Assembly (NCBI RefSeq): GCF_011801145.1
Contig: NZ_CP046172.1
Coordinates: forward strand, 2,294,001 to 2,358,000
Length of the DNA stretch: 64,000 nucleotides
Origin: Nocardia arthritidis
GTDB lineage: Bacteria > Actinomycetota > Actinomycetes > Mycobacteriales > Mycobacteriaceae
Direction of reading: 5' to 3'
Under the pieces are notes generated by a model. That model saw nothing but the letters and a program-made list of their open reading frames with translations. It ran no database searches and had not been told where the DNA came from. The number at the start of each line of letters is the position of its first letter. The first letter of the stretch is position 1. Of this stretch, positions 17,196-28,059 are shown piece after piece. Both the position numbers and the translations under genes were made by a program.

Positions 17196-18539
17196 CTAGC
17201 AGCCGACCTCGCGGGCCAGCAGATCCTCGACGGTCTCCCGGCGGATCAGCTCCCGGCAGCGCCCGTCGCGCACCGCGATGATCGGCGGGCGTCCGACGCT
17301 GTTGTACGCCGAGGCCAGGCTGTGGTGGTAGGCGCCGGTGCACGGCATGGCGAGCACCTCACCCGGCCGCAGATCGGCGGGCAGTTGCACGTCGACGGCG
17401 AGCACGTCGCCCGCCTCGCAGTAGCGGCCCGCGACCGTCGCGGTCATCTGCGGTCCGCACGGGTGCCGGTTGGCCACCACCACGTGGTAGCGGGCGCCGT
17501 ACAGCGCGACCCGCGCGTTATCGCCCATACCGCCGTCGACGGTGACGTAGGAGTGCCCGTCCGCGACATGTTTGATGGACAGCACCCGGTACAGCGTCAC
17601 CCCGGCGCGGGCCACGATCGCCCGGCCCGGTTCCATCGCGATGGCGGGTCGCGGGAAGTGGTGGCGGGCGCAGGCCGCGTCGAGCGCGTCGTCGATGATG
17701 TCGGCCAGTTCGGACAGGTTCATCTCGGCGTCGCCCGCGCGGTAGGCCACCGCATGGCCGCCGCCGAGGTCGAGTTCGGTCAGGATGATGCCGTGATCCT
17801 GGCGGACGTGCGCCATCTCGGCGACCATCCGGCGCACCGCCTCGCCGTAGTGGTCGGGGTCGTGGATCTGCGAGCCGAGGTGGCAGTGGAAGCCGACCAG
17901 TCGCAGATTCGACTGCCGCAGTATGCGCTCCACCGCCTCGGCGGCCGTGTCGCTGCCGATCGGGAAGCCGAATTTCTGGTCCAGCACACCGGTTTTCACG
18001 GCCGGGTGCCCGTGCACGTCGATGCCGGGGGACAGGCGCAGCAGCACCTTCTGCGGCTTGGTGGCCAGCGCGGACAGCAGGGTGATCTCGGTGAGCGAGT
18101 CCACCACGATGCGCCCGACGCCCGCCTTGACCGCGGTTTCCAGCTCGTCGAAGGATTTGCCGTTGCCGTGCATGACGATTCGCTGCGGGTCGACGCCCGC
18201 GGCGAGTGCGATGGCGAGTTCGCCCGCCGAGCACACATCTACCGAGAGGCCTTCCTGGGTGACCCATTCCGCCACCGCCCGGATCATCAATGCCTTACCC
18301 GCGTAGATGATTTCGGCCTCGGGGAAGGCCTTGCGGTAGGCCCGGCAGCGAGCCCGCACCTCGTCCTCGTCGAGGACGTAGGTCGCGGTGCCGTATTGAT
18401 CGGCGATATCGGCGAGCGCGACACCGCCGAGGGTGATCCTGCCGTCGCCGTCATAGTGCGTGTCCTGCGGCCATACCGCGGGATCGAGGCGCGAAGGCAT
18501 TCCCGTCTTCAACGAGGGGAATATGTCGAGCAGCGTCAC
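17196..18539 (-). CDS. lysA: diaminopimelate decarboxylase-like PLP enzyme
   Basis: 447 residues. A fold-type III PLP decarboxylase converting meso-diaminopimelate to lysine, the last step of lysine synthesis. Seen: PLP lysine in IIYAGKALM (about residue 82), HGNGKS, FHCHLGSQI, the glycine-rich LDLGGGHAVAY, EPGRAIVARAG and the C-terminal CTGAYHHSLASAYN with the substrate-interface Cys. GTG 18539 has AGGAG at 10 nt. The position near orn rather than in the usual hom-thr-argS context suggests it could be a second copy or a related D-amino-acid/ornithine-type decarboxylase; diaminopimelate remains the best call. Confidence 0.82.
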   Translation of the reverse strand: MTLLDIFPSLKTGMPSRLDPAVWPQDTHYDGDGRITLGGVALADIADQYGTATYVLDEDEVRARCRAYRKAFPEAEIIYAGKALMIRAVAEWVTQEGLSVDVCSAGELAIALAAGVDPQRIVMHGNGKSFDELETAVKAGVGRIVVDSLTEITLLSALATKPQKVLLRLSPGIDVHGHPAVKTGVLDQKFGFPIGSDTAAEAVERILRQSNLRLVGFHCHLGSQIHDPDHYGEAVRRMVAEMAHVRQDHGIILTELDLGGGHAVAYRAGDAEMNLSELADIIDDALDAACARHHFPRPAIAMEPGRAIVARAGVTLYRVLSIKHVADGHSYVTVDGGMGDNARVALYGARYHVVVANRHPCGPQMTATVAGRYCEAGDVLAVDVQLPADLRPGEVLAMPCTGAYHHSLASAYNSVGRPPIIAVRDGRCRELIRRETVEDLLAREVGC

Positions 18540-18693
18540 GGTATTTGTTCTCCTGGGTGCGTCCCCGCTTTCTCGGAATGCGGGGCCGCTGTCAGGACTA
18601 CGCCTGATAGTAGGCGTGTGGTCAGGCGTTAGCGGCTTCCTGACCAGCGATGATGCGATCTTGACGGGTCTTTGATACGCGTTGTGAGCGCCG

Positions 18694-19497
18694 TCATCCG
18701 CCCAGTTTTTTGTAGAAGGCGCCCGCGATGGGCGCGGTGAGCGCGCGCGGGCCGTACTGGCCTGCGACGCTCATACCCTTGCTGATGAGTCCGGGCACCA
18801 CCCGCATCTTGTTGCGGGCCAGCGCGTCGATGGACATCCGCGCGGTGGTCTCGGCGGATACCCAGATGAATTCGGGAATCTTGTTGGAGGCGACGAAGGC
18901 CTCGGTCTGTTCGGGCGCGTCGGTGCGCACCGGGCCCGGGGCCAGCAGCGTGACGTTGATACCGCTGCCCTTCAGCTCGCCGCGCAGCGATTCGGCGAAG
19001 CTGTTGGTGAACGCCTTGCTCGCCGCGTATGTGGCGTTGTTCGGGATGGGCATATTTCCGGCCGCCGAACCGGTGATCAGGATGCCGCCACCGCCGCGGG
19101 CGATCATCCCCGGTAGGACGGCGAGCGTGAGATCGTGCACGGCGACCGCGTTCAGCTCCATTACCGCGCGCTCGTGCGCCAGGTCCAGTCCGGCGATCGG
19201 GCCGAAGGTGGCGACGCCGGCGTTGTTGCACAGGATCGCGATATCGCGGGCGGCCAATTCCTCGGCGAGTCCGCCGCGCTGGTCGCGGTCGGACAGGTCG
19301 ACCGCGCGCACCTCGGCGGTGACGCCGTGCGCGAGGGTCAACCGTTGGGCCAGTTCGGTGAGCAATTCGCCGCGGCGGGCGATCAGGATCAGCGAATAGC
19401 CGCGGGCGGCCAGTTCCGCGGCGAGGGCGGTGCCGATGCCGGAGGAGGCGCCGGTGACGACGGCGCGATTGTCCGCGGTGGGGGAGGGCAGGCTCAC
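18694..19497 (-). CDS. short-chain dehydrogenase/reductase
   Basis: 267 residues. Classical SDR: TGASSGIG (TGxxxGxG, near residue 16), CNNAGVA, the catalytic Ser in ITGSAAGN and Y-x-x-x-K in ATYAASKAF. NADP preference is suggested by IARRGEL. Substrate unknown. GTG 19497 has TAAGCT 7 nt upstream (leaderless), overlapping the region shared with the divergent TetR gene; the repeat at 19545 may control both. Confidence 0.88.
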   Translation of the reverse strand: MSLPSPTADNRAVVTGASSGIGTALAAELAARGYSLILIARRGELLTELAQRLTLAHGVTAEVRAVDLSDRDQRGGLAEELAARDIAILCNNAGVATFGPIAGLDLAHERAVMELNAVAVHDLTLAVLPGMIARGGGGILITGSAAGNMPIPNNATYAASKAFTNSFAESLRGELKGSGINVTLLAPGPVRTDAPEQTEAFVASNKIPEFIWVSAETTARMSIDALARNKMRVVPGLISKGMSVAGQYGPRALTAPIAGAFYKKLGG

Positions 19498-19544
19498 GGG
19501 AGCGAGCTTAGGTGAGCCGCATATCGCGATCACGGCGTGGTTCC

Positions 19545-19564
19545 TCTTGCTCGGCTGAGCAAGA
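19545..19564. promoter_or_regulatory. TetR operator: TCTTGCTC-N4-GAGCAAGA
   Basis: Perfect 8-bp arms between the divergent SDR (19497) and TetR (19583) starts. Further TTGCT/AGCAA half sites occur at about 19578-19595 and 19607-19612, suggesting several sites for the adjacent TetR. Confidence 0.65.
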
Positions 19565-19582
19565 AGGACTATCGTTTTGCTC

Positions 19583-20209
19583 ATGCAAGCAAGAAGCAGC
19601 TCGACTAAGCAAGATCGCACTTTCACCGAGAACGCGCGCCGCGCGCAGGTGGTGGAGGCCGCGATCGAGGTGATCGCCGAGCACGGCATGCCGAACGCTT
19701 CATTCGCGAAAATCGCCAAACACGCCGGGTTGAGCAGTACCGGCATGATCTCGTACCACTTCCGCGGCAAGGATGACCTGATCCGCGAGGTGGTTGCCGA
19801 AATCATGCGCATCGCAATCGGATTCGTGACCACCGAACTCGAGGGCGAGACCGACTACATGGCCCGGCTGCGCGGAAGCATCACCGCCAACCTGGCTTTG
19901 CTCGACGAGTACCCCAAACATATGCGGGCGCTGAACAGCATCGTCGCCAATGCCCAGCCCGATGATCTGAGCAAATTCGGCCTGCTCGAACGCGTCGCCG
20001 AATTCGGCCGTATCCAGGCGGAGCGGATCCGGGAGGCGCAGCGCGCGGGGGTGTTCCGGGAATTCGACGCCGAGATCATGGTGCTGGCCATGCGGGGCGC
20101 GATCGATGCCGCCATCGGCCGCGCCGCCATCGACCCCGGGTTCGACACCGCGGCCTGCGCCCGCGAACTCGCCGACCTCTTCGAAAATGCGACAAGGAAA
20201 CAAGTATGA
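19583..20209 (+). CDS. TetR family transcriptional regulator
   Basis: 208 residues; HTH at about residues 14-60 (VVEAAIEVIAEHGMPNASFA, then GMISYHFRGKDDLI). ATG 19583 with TATCGT 7 nt upstream (leaderless). It is divergent from an SDR gene and overlaps a downstream membrane-protein gene by 4 nt, so it probably controls both through the TTGCTC repeats. Ligand unknown. Confidence 0.9.
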   Translation: MQARSSSTKQDRTFTENARRAQVVEAAIEVIAEHGMPNASFAKIAKHAGLSSTGMISYHFRGKDDLIREVVAEIMRIAIGFVTTELEGETDYMARLRGSITANLALLDEYPKHMRALNSIVANAQPDDLSKFGLLERVAEFGRIQAERIREAQRAGVFREFDAEIMVLAMRGAIDAAIGRAAIDPGFDTAACARELADLFENATRKQV

Positions 20210-20892
20210 GCACCACCGGAGCCGACATCATGAACGAGCAGATCATCGCGGCATCGCGCACGCCGGAACAGAAACGCGCCGCGCTGCGCCGCCACCTCGC
20301 GCGCCAGTTGATCGTCGAGCTGGTGCTGCCGATCGGCGGCTACTACGGCCTGCGGGCGGCCGGTGTGAATCCGTGGCTCGCGCTGATCGCGCCCGGCCTG
20401 CTCGTCGGGCTGTTCATCGCCTACCGCGCGATCAGGGAGCGTCGCGTCGATATGATGGCGCTGTTCGCGCTCGCCATGATCGCGGTAGGTGCGGTGACGT
20501 CATTGCTGACCGGTGATCCCCGCACGCTGTTCCTGCGTGACAGCCTGATCTTCGGCGCCATCGGCCTGTGGATGCTGGGCACCCTGCTCACCGAGCATCC
20601 GTCCATGCGCAGCGCCGCCCGCGCGATCGTCACCGCGAAGATCGGCGAGGAAGGCTACCGGCAGTGGGATGCCCGCTGGGACAACGACTCCCGTTTCCGC
20701 AGCCAGCTGCGGCTACTGACGTTGGTGTGGGGCCTCGGCTTCACCCTCGACGCCCTGGTGCGCGCGGTGCTCGCCTACACCCTCCCGGTCGACGCGGTCC
20801 CGCTGGTGAGCACCCTGCAGTGGCTGGTCGTCCTCGGCGGTCTGCTGACCTTCCACATCGTCTACGTCACCAAGAAGGGCCTGAAGGTCTGA
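20206..20892 (+). CDS. VC0807-family integral membrane protein
   Basis: 228 residues with about five to six hydrophobic segments (residues about 35-85, 90-110, 118-135, 175-200, 205-222) and a cytoplasmic-looking loop WDARWDNDSRFRSQLR. This matches the VC0807 family, a set of uncharacterised proteins often beside a TetR gene. The start overlaps the TetR stop (ATGA), so the two are co-translated. Function unknown; transport or stress response to the TetR ligand is a guess. Confidence 0.72.
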   Translation: MSTTGADIMNEQIIAASRTPEQKRAALRRHLARQLIVELVLPIGGYYGLRAAGVNPWLALIAPGLLVGLFIAYRAIRERRVDMMALFALAMIAVGAVTSLLTGDPRTLFLRDSLIFGAIGLWMLGTLLTEHPSMRSAARAIVTAKIGEEGYRQWDARWDNDSRFRSQLRLLTLVWGLGFTLDALVRAVLAYTLPVDAVPLVSTLQWLVVLGGLLTFHIVYVTKKGLKV

Positions 20893-20909
20893 TCCTCCCG
20901 CATACCGAA

Positions 20910-20946
20910 TCGCTTCCCGCGCAACCGATTGCTTGCGCGGGAAGCG
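20910..20946. terminator. bidirectional terminator hairpin
   Basis: Perfect 15-bp arms TCGCTTCCCGCGCAA / TTGCGCGGGAAGCGA around an 8-nt loop, between convergent genes ending at 20892 (+) and 20971 (-). Confidence 0.85.
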
Positions 20947-20970
20947 AATCGTTCTGCGGGAGAGGTCACC

Positions 20971-21741
20971 TCATCGCGCTTCGGGATCCAGGGCGAGCAC
21001 GGATCGGCCGCCATCGACCGGGATGCTCGCACCGTTGACGAAACTCGCCGCGGGAGACAGCAGGAAGGCGACGACGGCCGCTACCTCGTCGGTGGTGGCG
21101 ACCCGGCCGATCGGGTGCAGTGTCGCCATCTGGTCCCGCACCCGTTCGGCTATTGAATTATCCAGTCCGGCAAGGAATTCCGTATAGCGCTCGGTCTCGA
21201 CCGAACCCGGCGCGACGGCGTTGGCCCTGATTCCCCTGCCGCCGTACTCCACCGCCACCGCCCGGGTGAGCCCTTCGATCGCGGCCTTCGCGGTGCTGTA
21301 GGGCAGGGCGCCCGGTACGGCCCGCTGTGCCTGATGCGATGTCATATTGACGATCGAGCCGCCGGTTCCGGCGGCCAGGAAGCGTTGGACGGCCGTTGTG
21401 CAACCGACAACCGCCGGTGCGAGATTGGCGTTGATCAATTCCAAGGTCCTTGTGGCGGAGGCCGAATCAATCGAGGCGTCCGCGAATACGGCCGCGTTGT
21501 TGACCCATCCGGCGAATGTTCCCGCCCGCTGGGCGAGATCGGCGGCCCGCTCTGCGGTTTCCGCCGACGTCGCGTCACCGATGACCGGAATCACCTGCCC
21601 GCCAGCCCATTCGAATGACTGCTCGTCTCGTTCGACCACTACGACGGCATGCCCGGCGTCGAGCAATCGCGTCACGATCGCCTGCCCGATTCCGCGCCCA
21701 CCGCCGGTTACCACATATGCGTTCGCCACCAGCTCGAGCAT
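20971..21741 (-). CDS. short-chain dehydrogenase/reductase
   Basis: 256 residues. TGGGRGIG cofactor motif (residues about 12-19), VNNAAVF, catalytic Ser in IVNMTSHQ and Y-S-T-A-K, plus the C-terminal VAPGSVET and NGASIPVDGG typical of 3-oxoacyl-ACP reductase/glucose-dehydrogenase-like SDRs. Substrate unknown. ATG 21741. It stands alone; a 228-nt gap to the next gene holds no obvious feature. Confidence 0.88.
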   Translation of the reverse strand: MLELVANAYVVTGGGRGIGQAIVTRLLDAGHAVVVVERDEQSFEWAGGQVIPVIGDATSAETAERAADLAQRAGTFAGWVNNAAVFADASIDSASATRTLELINANLAPAVVGCTTAVQRFLAAGTGGSIVNMTSHQAQRAVPGALPYSTAKAAIEGLTRAVAVEYGGRGIRANAVAPGSVETERYTEFLAGLDNSIAERVRDQMATLHPIGRVATTDEVAAVVAFLLSPAASFVNGASIPVDGGRSVLALDPEAR

Positions 21742-21969
21742 AGTTCGAACCGCTGAATGTTCGGGCCGCTCGGCGGGACCCGGTGGAACTCGGGCGCGTC
21801 ATCAGGTACACGGCACCGCGAAAACGATTGCGCCTCGGGGCTTCCGGGTACATCGCAGAAGTATCTCGCTCTTGCCGCACGCCGATGGACGTGACACCAT
21901 CCATTACACAGCCGAGTCTTCGTGGGAATTACGAACTCCTCCATTTCGACATGCGATCGGCGGGACCCA

Positions 21970-22260
21970 GTGAACGTGGATTTTGGTGCGCACCCGGGTC
22001 TTTCGTGGTACCCAGTACTGCTACTGGTGAGCGGACTCATCCTGCTGGCGTTGGCCATCCCGCGGTCGTTGGACTGGTGGTGGCGTAGCGTCAATGCGGC
22101 CAGCGGAGCCCTGTTCGTCGGCTACGGAATCTATCTCGCCTTCTTCTTCCACACCGGCACCTACCTGGTGCTCTTGAAGGTGTTCGTGCTGCCGCCCATC
22201 CTGATCGCCATATCCCTCTCGACGCTGCTCGGCAAGCGCAAGAACAAACCCGGTCGATGA
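21970..22260 (+). CDS. small integral membrane protein, unknown
   Basis: 96 residues with three hydrophobic segments (about 13-30, 42-60, 66-85) and a basic tail RKNKPGR. GTG 21970 starts just before the first segment; a longer frame to 21922 exists but adds no hydrophobic sequence. Not recognised. The following 158 nt (22261-22418) hold nothing clear. Confidence 0.55.
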   Translation: MNVDFGAHPGLSWYPVLLLVSGLILLALAIPRSLDWWWRSVNAASGALFVGYGIYLAFFFHTGTYLVLLKVFVLPPILIAISLSTLLGKRKNKPGR

Positions 22261-22418
22261 GCCGGGACACGATCGAGACTTCCTTTCGCACTCCACCCAG
22301 TCGGTGACCCCCTGATGTCACAGTCGCGGCCCCTGCGTCGTCGATCAGGCAAGCGAGCAGGAAATGCTGAAAGGAAAAGGATTCCACCGGCCGCGGCCAC
22401 GCTGGTTTTGCAGCTGGC

Positions 22419-23747
22419 TCACTGATGGTCGCGCCGGGGCGGCCGGATCGGGAGCACCGCGACCAGTCCGGCCACCAGGACGAGCAGGATTCCGGCGATA
22501 CCGGCCCGCTCGGTGCCGAAGGCCCACACGAAGAATCCGAAAAGTGTTGGGGCAAGGAAGGATACGGCGCGGCCGGTGGTCGTGTAGAGGCCGAAGAGCT
22601 GCCCTTCGCGACCGGGCGGCGCCACCCGGGTGAGGAAGGAGCGGGCCGACGCCTGGGCCGGGCCGACGAAGATGCACAGCAGCAGGCCGAAGATCCAGAA
22701 CATGAGCGGTCCGGACACCATGAGCAGGATGGAGCCGAATACCACCATGGCGGCCAGCGAGCAGACGATCACCCGCTTCGGCCCGAGCCGGTCGTCGAAC
22801 AGGCCGGCCGTCACCGCGCCAAGCGCCGCAACGACATTCGCGGCGACGCCGAAGAGCAGCACATCCGAATCGGCGATACCGTACACCCGCACGGCGAGGA
22901 TCGCGCCGAAGGTGAATACGCCGACCAGCCCGTCGCGAAATATGGCGCTGGCCAACAGGAATCCGACGGTGTTGCGGTCGACGCGCCACAATTCACAGAT
23001 ATCGCGAAACAGCACCCGGTAGGACCCGAAGAATCCGGCGGTCGCCGCGCCGGGATCCGCGCCGGTGCGCGGTAATTCGGGCACGGAGAAGAAGATCGGC
23101 AGCGCGAAGCCCGCGAACCACACCGCCGCGAGCAGCGTCACCAGCCGGATATTGAGCCCCTCGTCGGTGGGCACACCGAACAGGCCGCGATTGTCCCCGT
23201 GTCCGGAGATGAAGCCGAAATAGCAGATCAGCAGCAGCACGATGCCGCCGAAATAGCCCATGGACCAACCGAATCCGGAGACCCGGCCGACATTCGCCGG
23301 TGTCGAGACCTGGCGCAGCATGGCGTTGTAGGGCACCGTCGCCAGCTCGTGGAAGGTCGCGCCGAACGCCAGCAGGACCAGACCGAGCCACAGATAGTGG
23401 TAGTCGGCGCGCACGAAGAACATGGCCGCCATGGTGACGATCGTCAGCGCGGTGAGCAGGCCGAGTGACCGTTTACGTTTCGCGGTGGCGTCGAAGCGTT
23501 GCCCGCTGACCGGCGCGGTCACCGCGACCACGAGCCCGGCGAGGCCGAGCGCCCAGCCGAGCCACGCGCTCGCGGATATACCGCCGGGCAGATCGGCGCC
23601 GACCTTGTCGGTGAGGTACACCGAGAATACGAAGGTGAGGATGACGGCGTTGAACGCCGAGACGCCCCAGTCCCACAGCCCCCACGCCACCACCTGTCCG
23701 CGCCCGGCCGCCTGTCCGACGGTGGCCGTCGCGTTCGCCTCGGTCAT
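22419..23747 (-). CDS. MFS transporter of the UMF1/Atg22-like family
   Basis: 442 residues with about 12 membrane segments. N-terminal WGLWDWGVSAFNAVILTFVF, the loop FHELATVPYNAML and GFGWSMGYFGGIVLLL are typical of UMF1-type MFS proteins (Atg22-like vacuolar effluxers and bacterial relatives). Substrate unknown. ATG 23747 has TATGCT 6 nt upstream on the minus strand (leaderless). It is divergent from a PadR regulator; the PadR operator at 23813 lies between them. Confidence 0.85.
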   Translation of the reverse strand: MTEANATATVGQAAGRGQVVAWGLWDWGVSAFNAVILTFVFSVYLTDKVGADLPGGISASAWLGWALGLAGLVVAVTAPVSGQRFDATAKRKRSLGLLTALTIVTMAAMFFVRADYHYLWLGLVLLAFGATFHELATVPYNAMLRQVSTPANVGRVSGFGWSMGYFGGIVLLLICYFGFISGHGDNRGLFGVPTDEGLNIRLVTLLAAVWFAGFALPIFFSVPELPRTGADPGAATAGFFGSYRVLFRDICELWRVDRNTVGFLLASAIFRDGLVGVFTFGAILAVRVYGIADSDVLLFGVAANVVAALGAVTAGLFDDRLGPKRVIVCSLAAMVVFGSILLMVSGPLMFWIFGLLLCIFVGPAQASARSFLTRVAPPGREGQLFGLYTTTGRAVSFLAPTLFGFFVWAFGTERAGIAGILLVLVAGLVAVLPIRPPRRDHQ

Positions 23748-23812
23748 GCGCGCAGCATAGTGGCCGTTTTTCCGGCGCACCCCGGCTTTTCGCCGAGCCG
23801 AAACCGGTTATG

Positions 23813-23836
23813 CACTCAGTTGCATAGTACTGAGTG
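23813..23836. promoter_or_regulatory. PadR operator: CACTCAGT-N8-ACTGAGTG
   Basis: Perfect 8-bp inverted repeat with 8-nt spacer, upstream of the -10-like TACTCT (23844-23849) of the PadR gene and facing the divergent MFS promoter. PadR proteins bind such ATGT/ACTC-type dyads; the assignment is inferred from position. Confidence 0.6.
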
Positions 23837-23855
23837 TTACGTCTACTCTTGCGAC

Positions 23856-24425
23856 ATGGCCCTCGAGCATGCGTTGCTGGTTTCGCTGACCGAGCGCGCC
23901 GGTTCGGGATACGAGCTGGCGCGCCGGTTCGACCGGTCGATCGGCTACTTCTGGAGCGCCACCCACCAGCAGATCTATCGCGTGCTCAAGCGGATGGAGG
24001 AATCCGGTTGGGTCACCGGCGAATCGGTGACGCAGGAGGGTAGGCCCGATAAGAAGGTCTACTCGGTGAGCCGGGCGGGCCGCGCCGAATTGGCCCGCTG
24101 GATCGCCGAACCCACCGATTCCGAGATCCCGCGCATCGAACTCGGCGTGAAGATCCGCGCCGCCGCGTACGGCGATATGGACGCCCTGCGCGCCGAGGTC
24201 GCCCGGCACCGCGAGCAGCACACACAGCGGCTCGAGGTGTATCGCCTCATCGAGAAGAAAGACTTCCCGGCGCCGGAGCGACTTTCCGGCACCGCCCTGC
24301 ACCAATATCTGGTCCTGCGCGCGGGCATCCGCGTCGAGTCCGGATTCGTCGAATGGTGCGACGAAGTTCTACACGCCCTCACCCCGCGCGCGTCAGCCCC
24401 GCCCGCGGATACCGGAGAAAGGTAA
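23856..24425 (+). CDS. PadR family transcriptional regulator
   Basis: 189 residues: an N-terminal winged helix (MALEHALLVSLTERAGSGYE, HQQIYRVLKRMEESGWV) and a C-terminal helical dimerisation domain (vir_act_alpha_C type) around residues 90-180. ATG 23856; TACTCT 6 nt upstream (leaderless). The next gene, a FadH-like reductase, starts 9 nt after its stop, so it very likely represses its own operon. Phenolic or lipid ligands are known for the family; the ligand here is unknown. Confidence 0.9.
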   Translation: MALEHALLVSLTERAGSGYELARRFDRSIGYFWSATHQQIYRVLKRMEESGWVTGESVTQEGRPDKKVYSVSRAGRAELARWIAEPTDSEIPRIELGVKIRAAAYGDMDALRAEVARHREQHTQRLEVYRLIEKKDFPAPERLSGTALHQYLVLRAGIRVESGFVEWCDEVLHALTPRASAPPADTGER

Positions 24426-26465
<2,040 letters not shown>

Positions 26466-26545
26466 CGGTTACGCAAATACCTGCTATTCCGGTGCCCCTG
26501 GCGTTCATCGGCGGTTAAGCTCGCCGTGGTTGGGGAGGAACCGAG

Positions 26546-27262
26546 ATGAAGTTTATTTTGAACGCAGGGTGGGTATTGCTGATGCTCGTGCCGATCGCGG
26601 GATGCGCGGCGGTAGGGCAGCCACCGGAACCGTCGACGCTGGTGGCCCGCCAGTCACCGGATACGCCCGCGGCGCGGCGGAATCTGACGCAGGCGGATCT
26701 GCCTGCCGGATACCAGCTTTCGAGCGATTCACCGGTGCCGCCGAATCCGGCCGATACGACGCGGGCCGAGCGGCCGGGCGACTACGCGGTCGATCCGGCC
26801 CGCTGTCCGCTTTCGCCGTTGCTGCCGGACGCCGAATTCCACGGCCGGTTCACCCGGACCTCAGCGGATAACCGGGCCGCGGCGAGCGGATTCGCCTTCG
26901 GCTGGTCCACCGACACCGCGGCGGCATTCAATTTCGTTGCGCTGGAACGGGATCTGGCGCAATGCGACCATGTGCTCGCGACCAGGCCCGACGGCTCGTA
27001 CCGCGATATCACCAGCACCCGGCTCGACACCCGCAAGCTGGGCGCCGACGAATGCTTCGGCGTCTCGACGATCACGCTGCGCGCCACCGCCGCCGATGCG
27101 CCGCCGCGGTCGGAGAAGGCGGCCCGCATCGGGTGCCGGGTCGGGGCGGTCTCGGTGTTCGGGGTACTCGGCGAGAGCAGCCGGGGGGAGAAGCTCTCCA
27201 GCATGGGCGATTTCGTCGACACCATGCGGGTCCAGGTGCGCAAGGTGCGCGAGGCCGGTTGA
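26546..27262 (+). CDS. putative lipoprotein, unknown function
   Basis: 238 residues. Lipoprotein signal with lipobox PIAGC (Cys about 20), then a Pro/Ala linker and a globular domain with a few Cys residues (about 88, 139, 172 and 196) suggesting disulfides outside the membrane. The domain resembles the small sensor or penicillin-binding-linked lipoproteins of mycobacteria only loosely; no family is claimed. ATG 26546 follows GGAGGAACC (GGAGG 8 nt upstream). It converges with the TetR gene at 27275. Confidence 0.7.
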   Translation: MKFILNAGWVLLMLVPIAGCAAVGQPPEPSTLVARQSPDTPAARRNLTQADLPAGYQLSSDSPVPPNPADTTRAERPGDYAVDPARCPLSPLLPDAEFHGRFTRTSADNRAAASGFAFGWSTDTAAAFNFVALERDLAQCDHVLATRPDGSYRDITSTRLDTRKLGADECFGVSTITLRATAADAPPRSEKAARIGCRVGAVSVFGVLGESSRGEKLSSMGDFVDTMRVQVRKVREAG

Positions 27263-27274
27263 GAACGGTTGTGC

Positions 27275-27895
27275 TCAGCGGTCTTTCGCGGGCCACCAGG
27301 CCGCCATGCCGAGGGCGATGATGCGGACCTGGGCGACGGTGCGGTCGATCACCGCGGTGCGTTCGCGCGGCACGGCGGAGATGTAGGCGGCGATACCGTC
27401 GGCGACCGTGGCGACGATGAGGTCGGCCGCGGTCTCCAATTCCGTGGGCGCCCAAGCGTCCAGCGCGCGTAGCCGGGAGAGATCGGCCACCAGCTCGCGC
27501 ACGATCAGCTGCAATTCCAGTGCGATGGCGTGGCGCAGCGCCGCGGAGCCGCCGTGCCGCTCCCGGGTGAGGAAGCCGAACAGCTCGCGTTTGGGCTCCA
27601 CTTGATCGAAGACGAAGCGCACGCTGTCCGACAGCCGGGCGTCCGGTTTGCGGCGCACCTCGCGCAGGGCCAGCCGCAGCGCGGTGACGCTCTCGTCGAC
27701 CAGGGTGGCGCCGAGATCGTCGAGCGAGCCGAAATGCCGATAGAAGGCGGTGGGCACGATACCGGCCGAGCGGGCGATCTCGCGCAGGCTCAGCGCGGCG
27801 AAGCCACGGTCGGCGGCCAGTGCGAGGGTGCCGTCCATGAGGGCCTGCCGGGTGCGCTCCTTGCGCTCGTTACGGGTTTCCGCCTGCTCGCTCAT
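27275..27895 (-). CDS. TetR family regulator beside the desaturase operon
   Basis: 206 residues with HTH (DRGFAALSLREIARSAGIVP, AFYRHFGSLDDLGATLVDES). ATG 27895 has TATGCT 7 nt upstream (leaderless). It is divergent from a ferredoxin-reductase/desaturase operon; in mycobacteria and Pseudomonas, related TetR proteins (DesT-type) tune acyl desaturases to the acyl-CoA pool, a plausible role here. Direct evidence is position only. Confidence 0.88.
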   Translation of the reverse strand: MSEQAETRNERKERTRQALMDGTLALAADRGFAALSLREIARSAGIVPTAFYRHFGSLDDLGATLVDESVTALRLALREVRRKPDARLSDSVRFVFDQVEPKRELFGFLTRERHGGSAALRHAIALELQLIVRELVADLSRLRALDAWAPTELETAADLIVATVADGIAAYISAVPRERTAVIDRTVAQVRIIALGMAAWWPAKDR

Positions 27896-27965
27896 TACCG
27901 TGAGCATACATCCGTTCACTATGCGCTCATTCCTTGGATGTTGCCCGGGTCACACGTTTTGCCGG

Positions 27966-28002
27966 TTGACACCGACATGTGTCTATCAGTCACACTTACT
28001 GA
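27966..28002 (+). promoter_or_regulatory. promoter/operator region of the desaturase operon
   Basis: A -35-like TTGACA (27966-27971) is followed by the inverted repeat TCAGT-N7-ACTGA (27986-28002) and GTGTC/GTCACAC half sites. A good -10 at the normal spacing is not clear. The dyad is a candidate site for the divergent TetR. Confidence 0.45.
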
Positions 28003-28059
28003 GTGTACAGACGTGCACTGAAATCGGAATGCGCGTCAGCCGACGGAGCGGAGAACCTG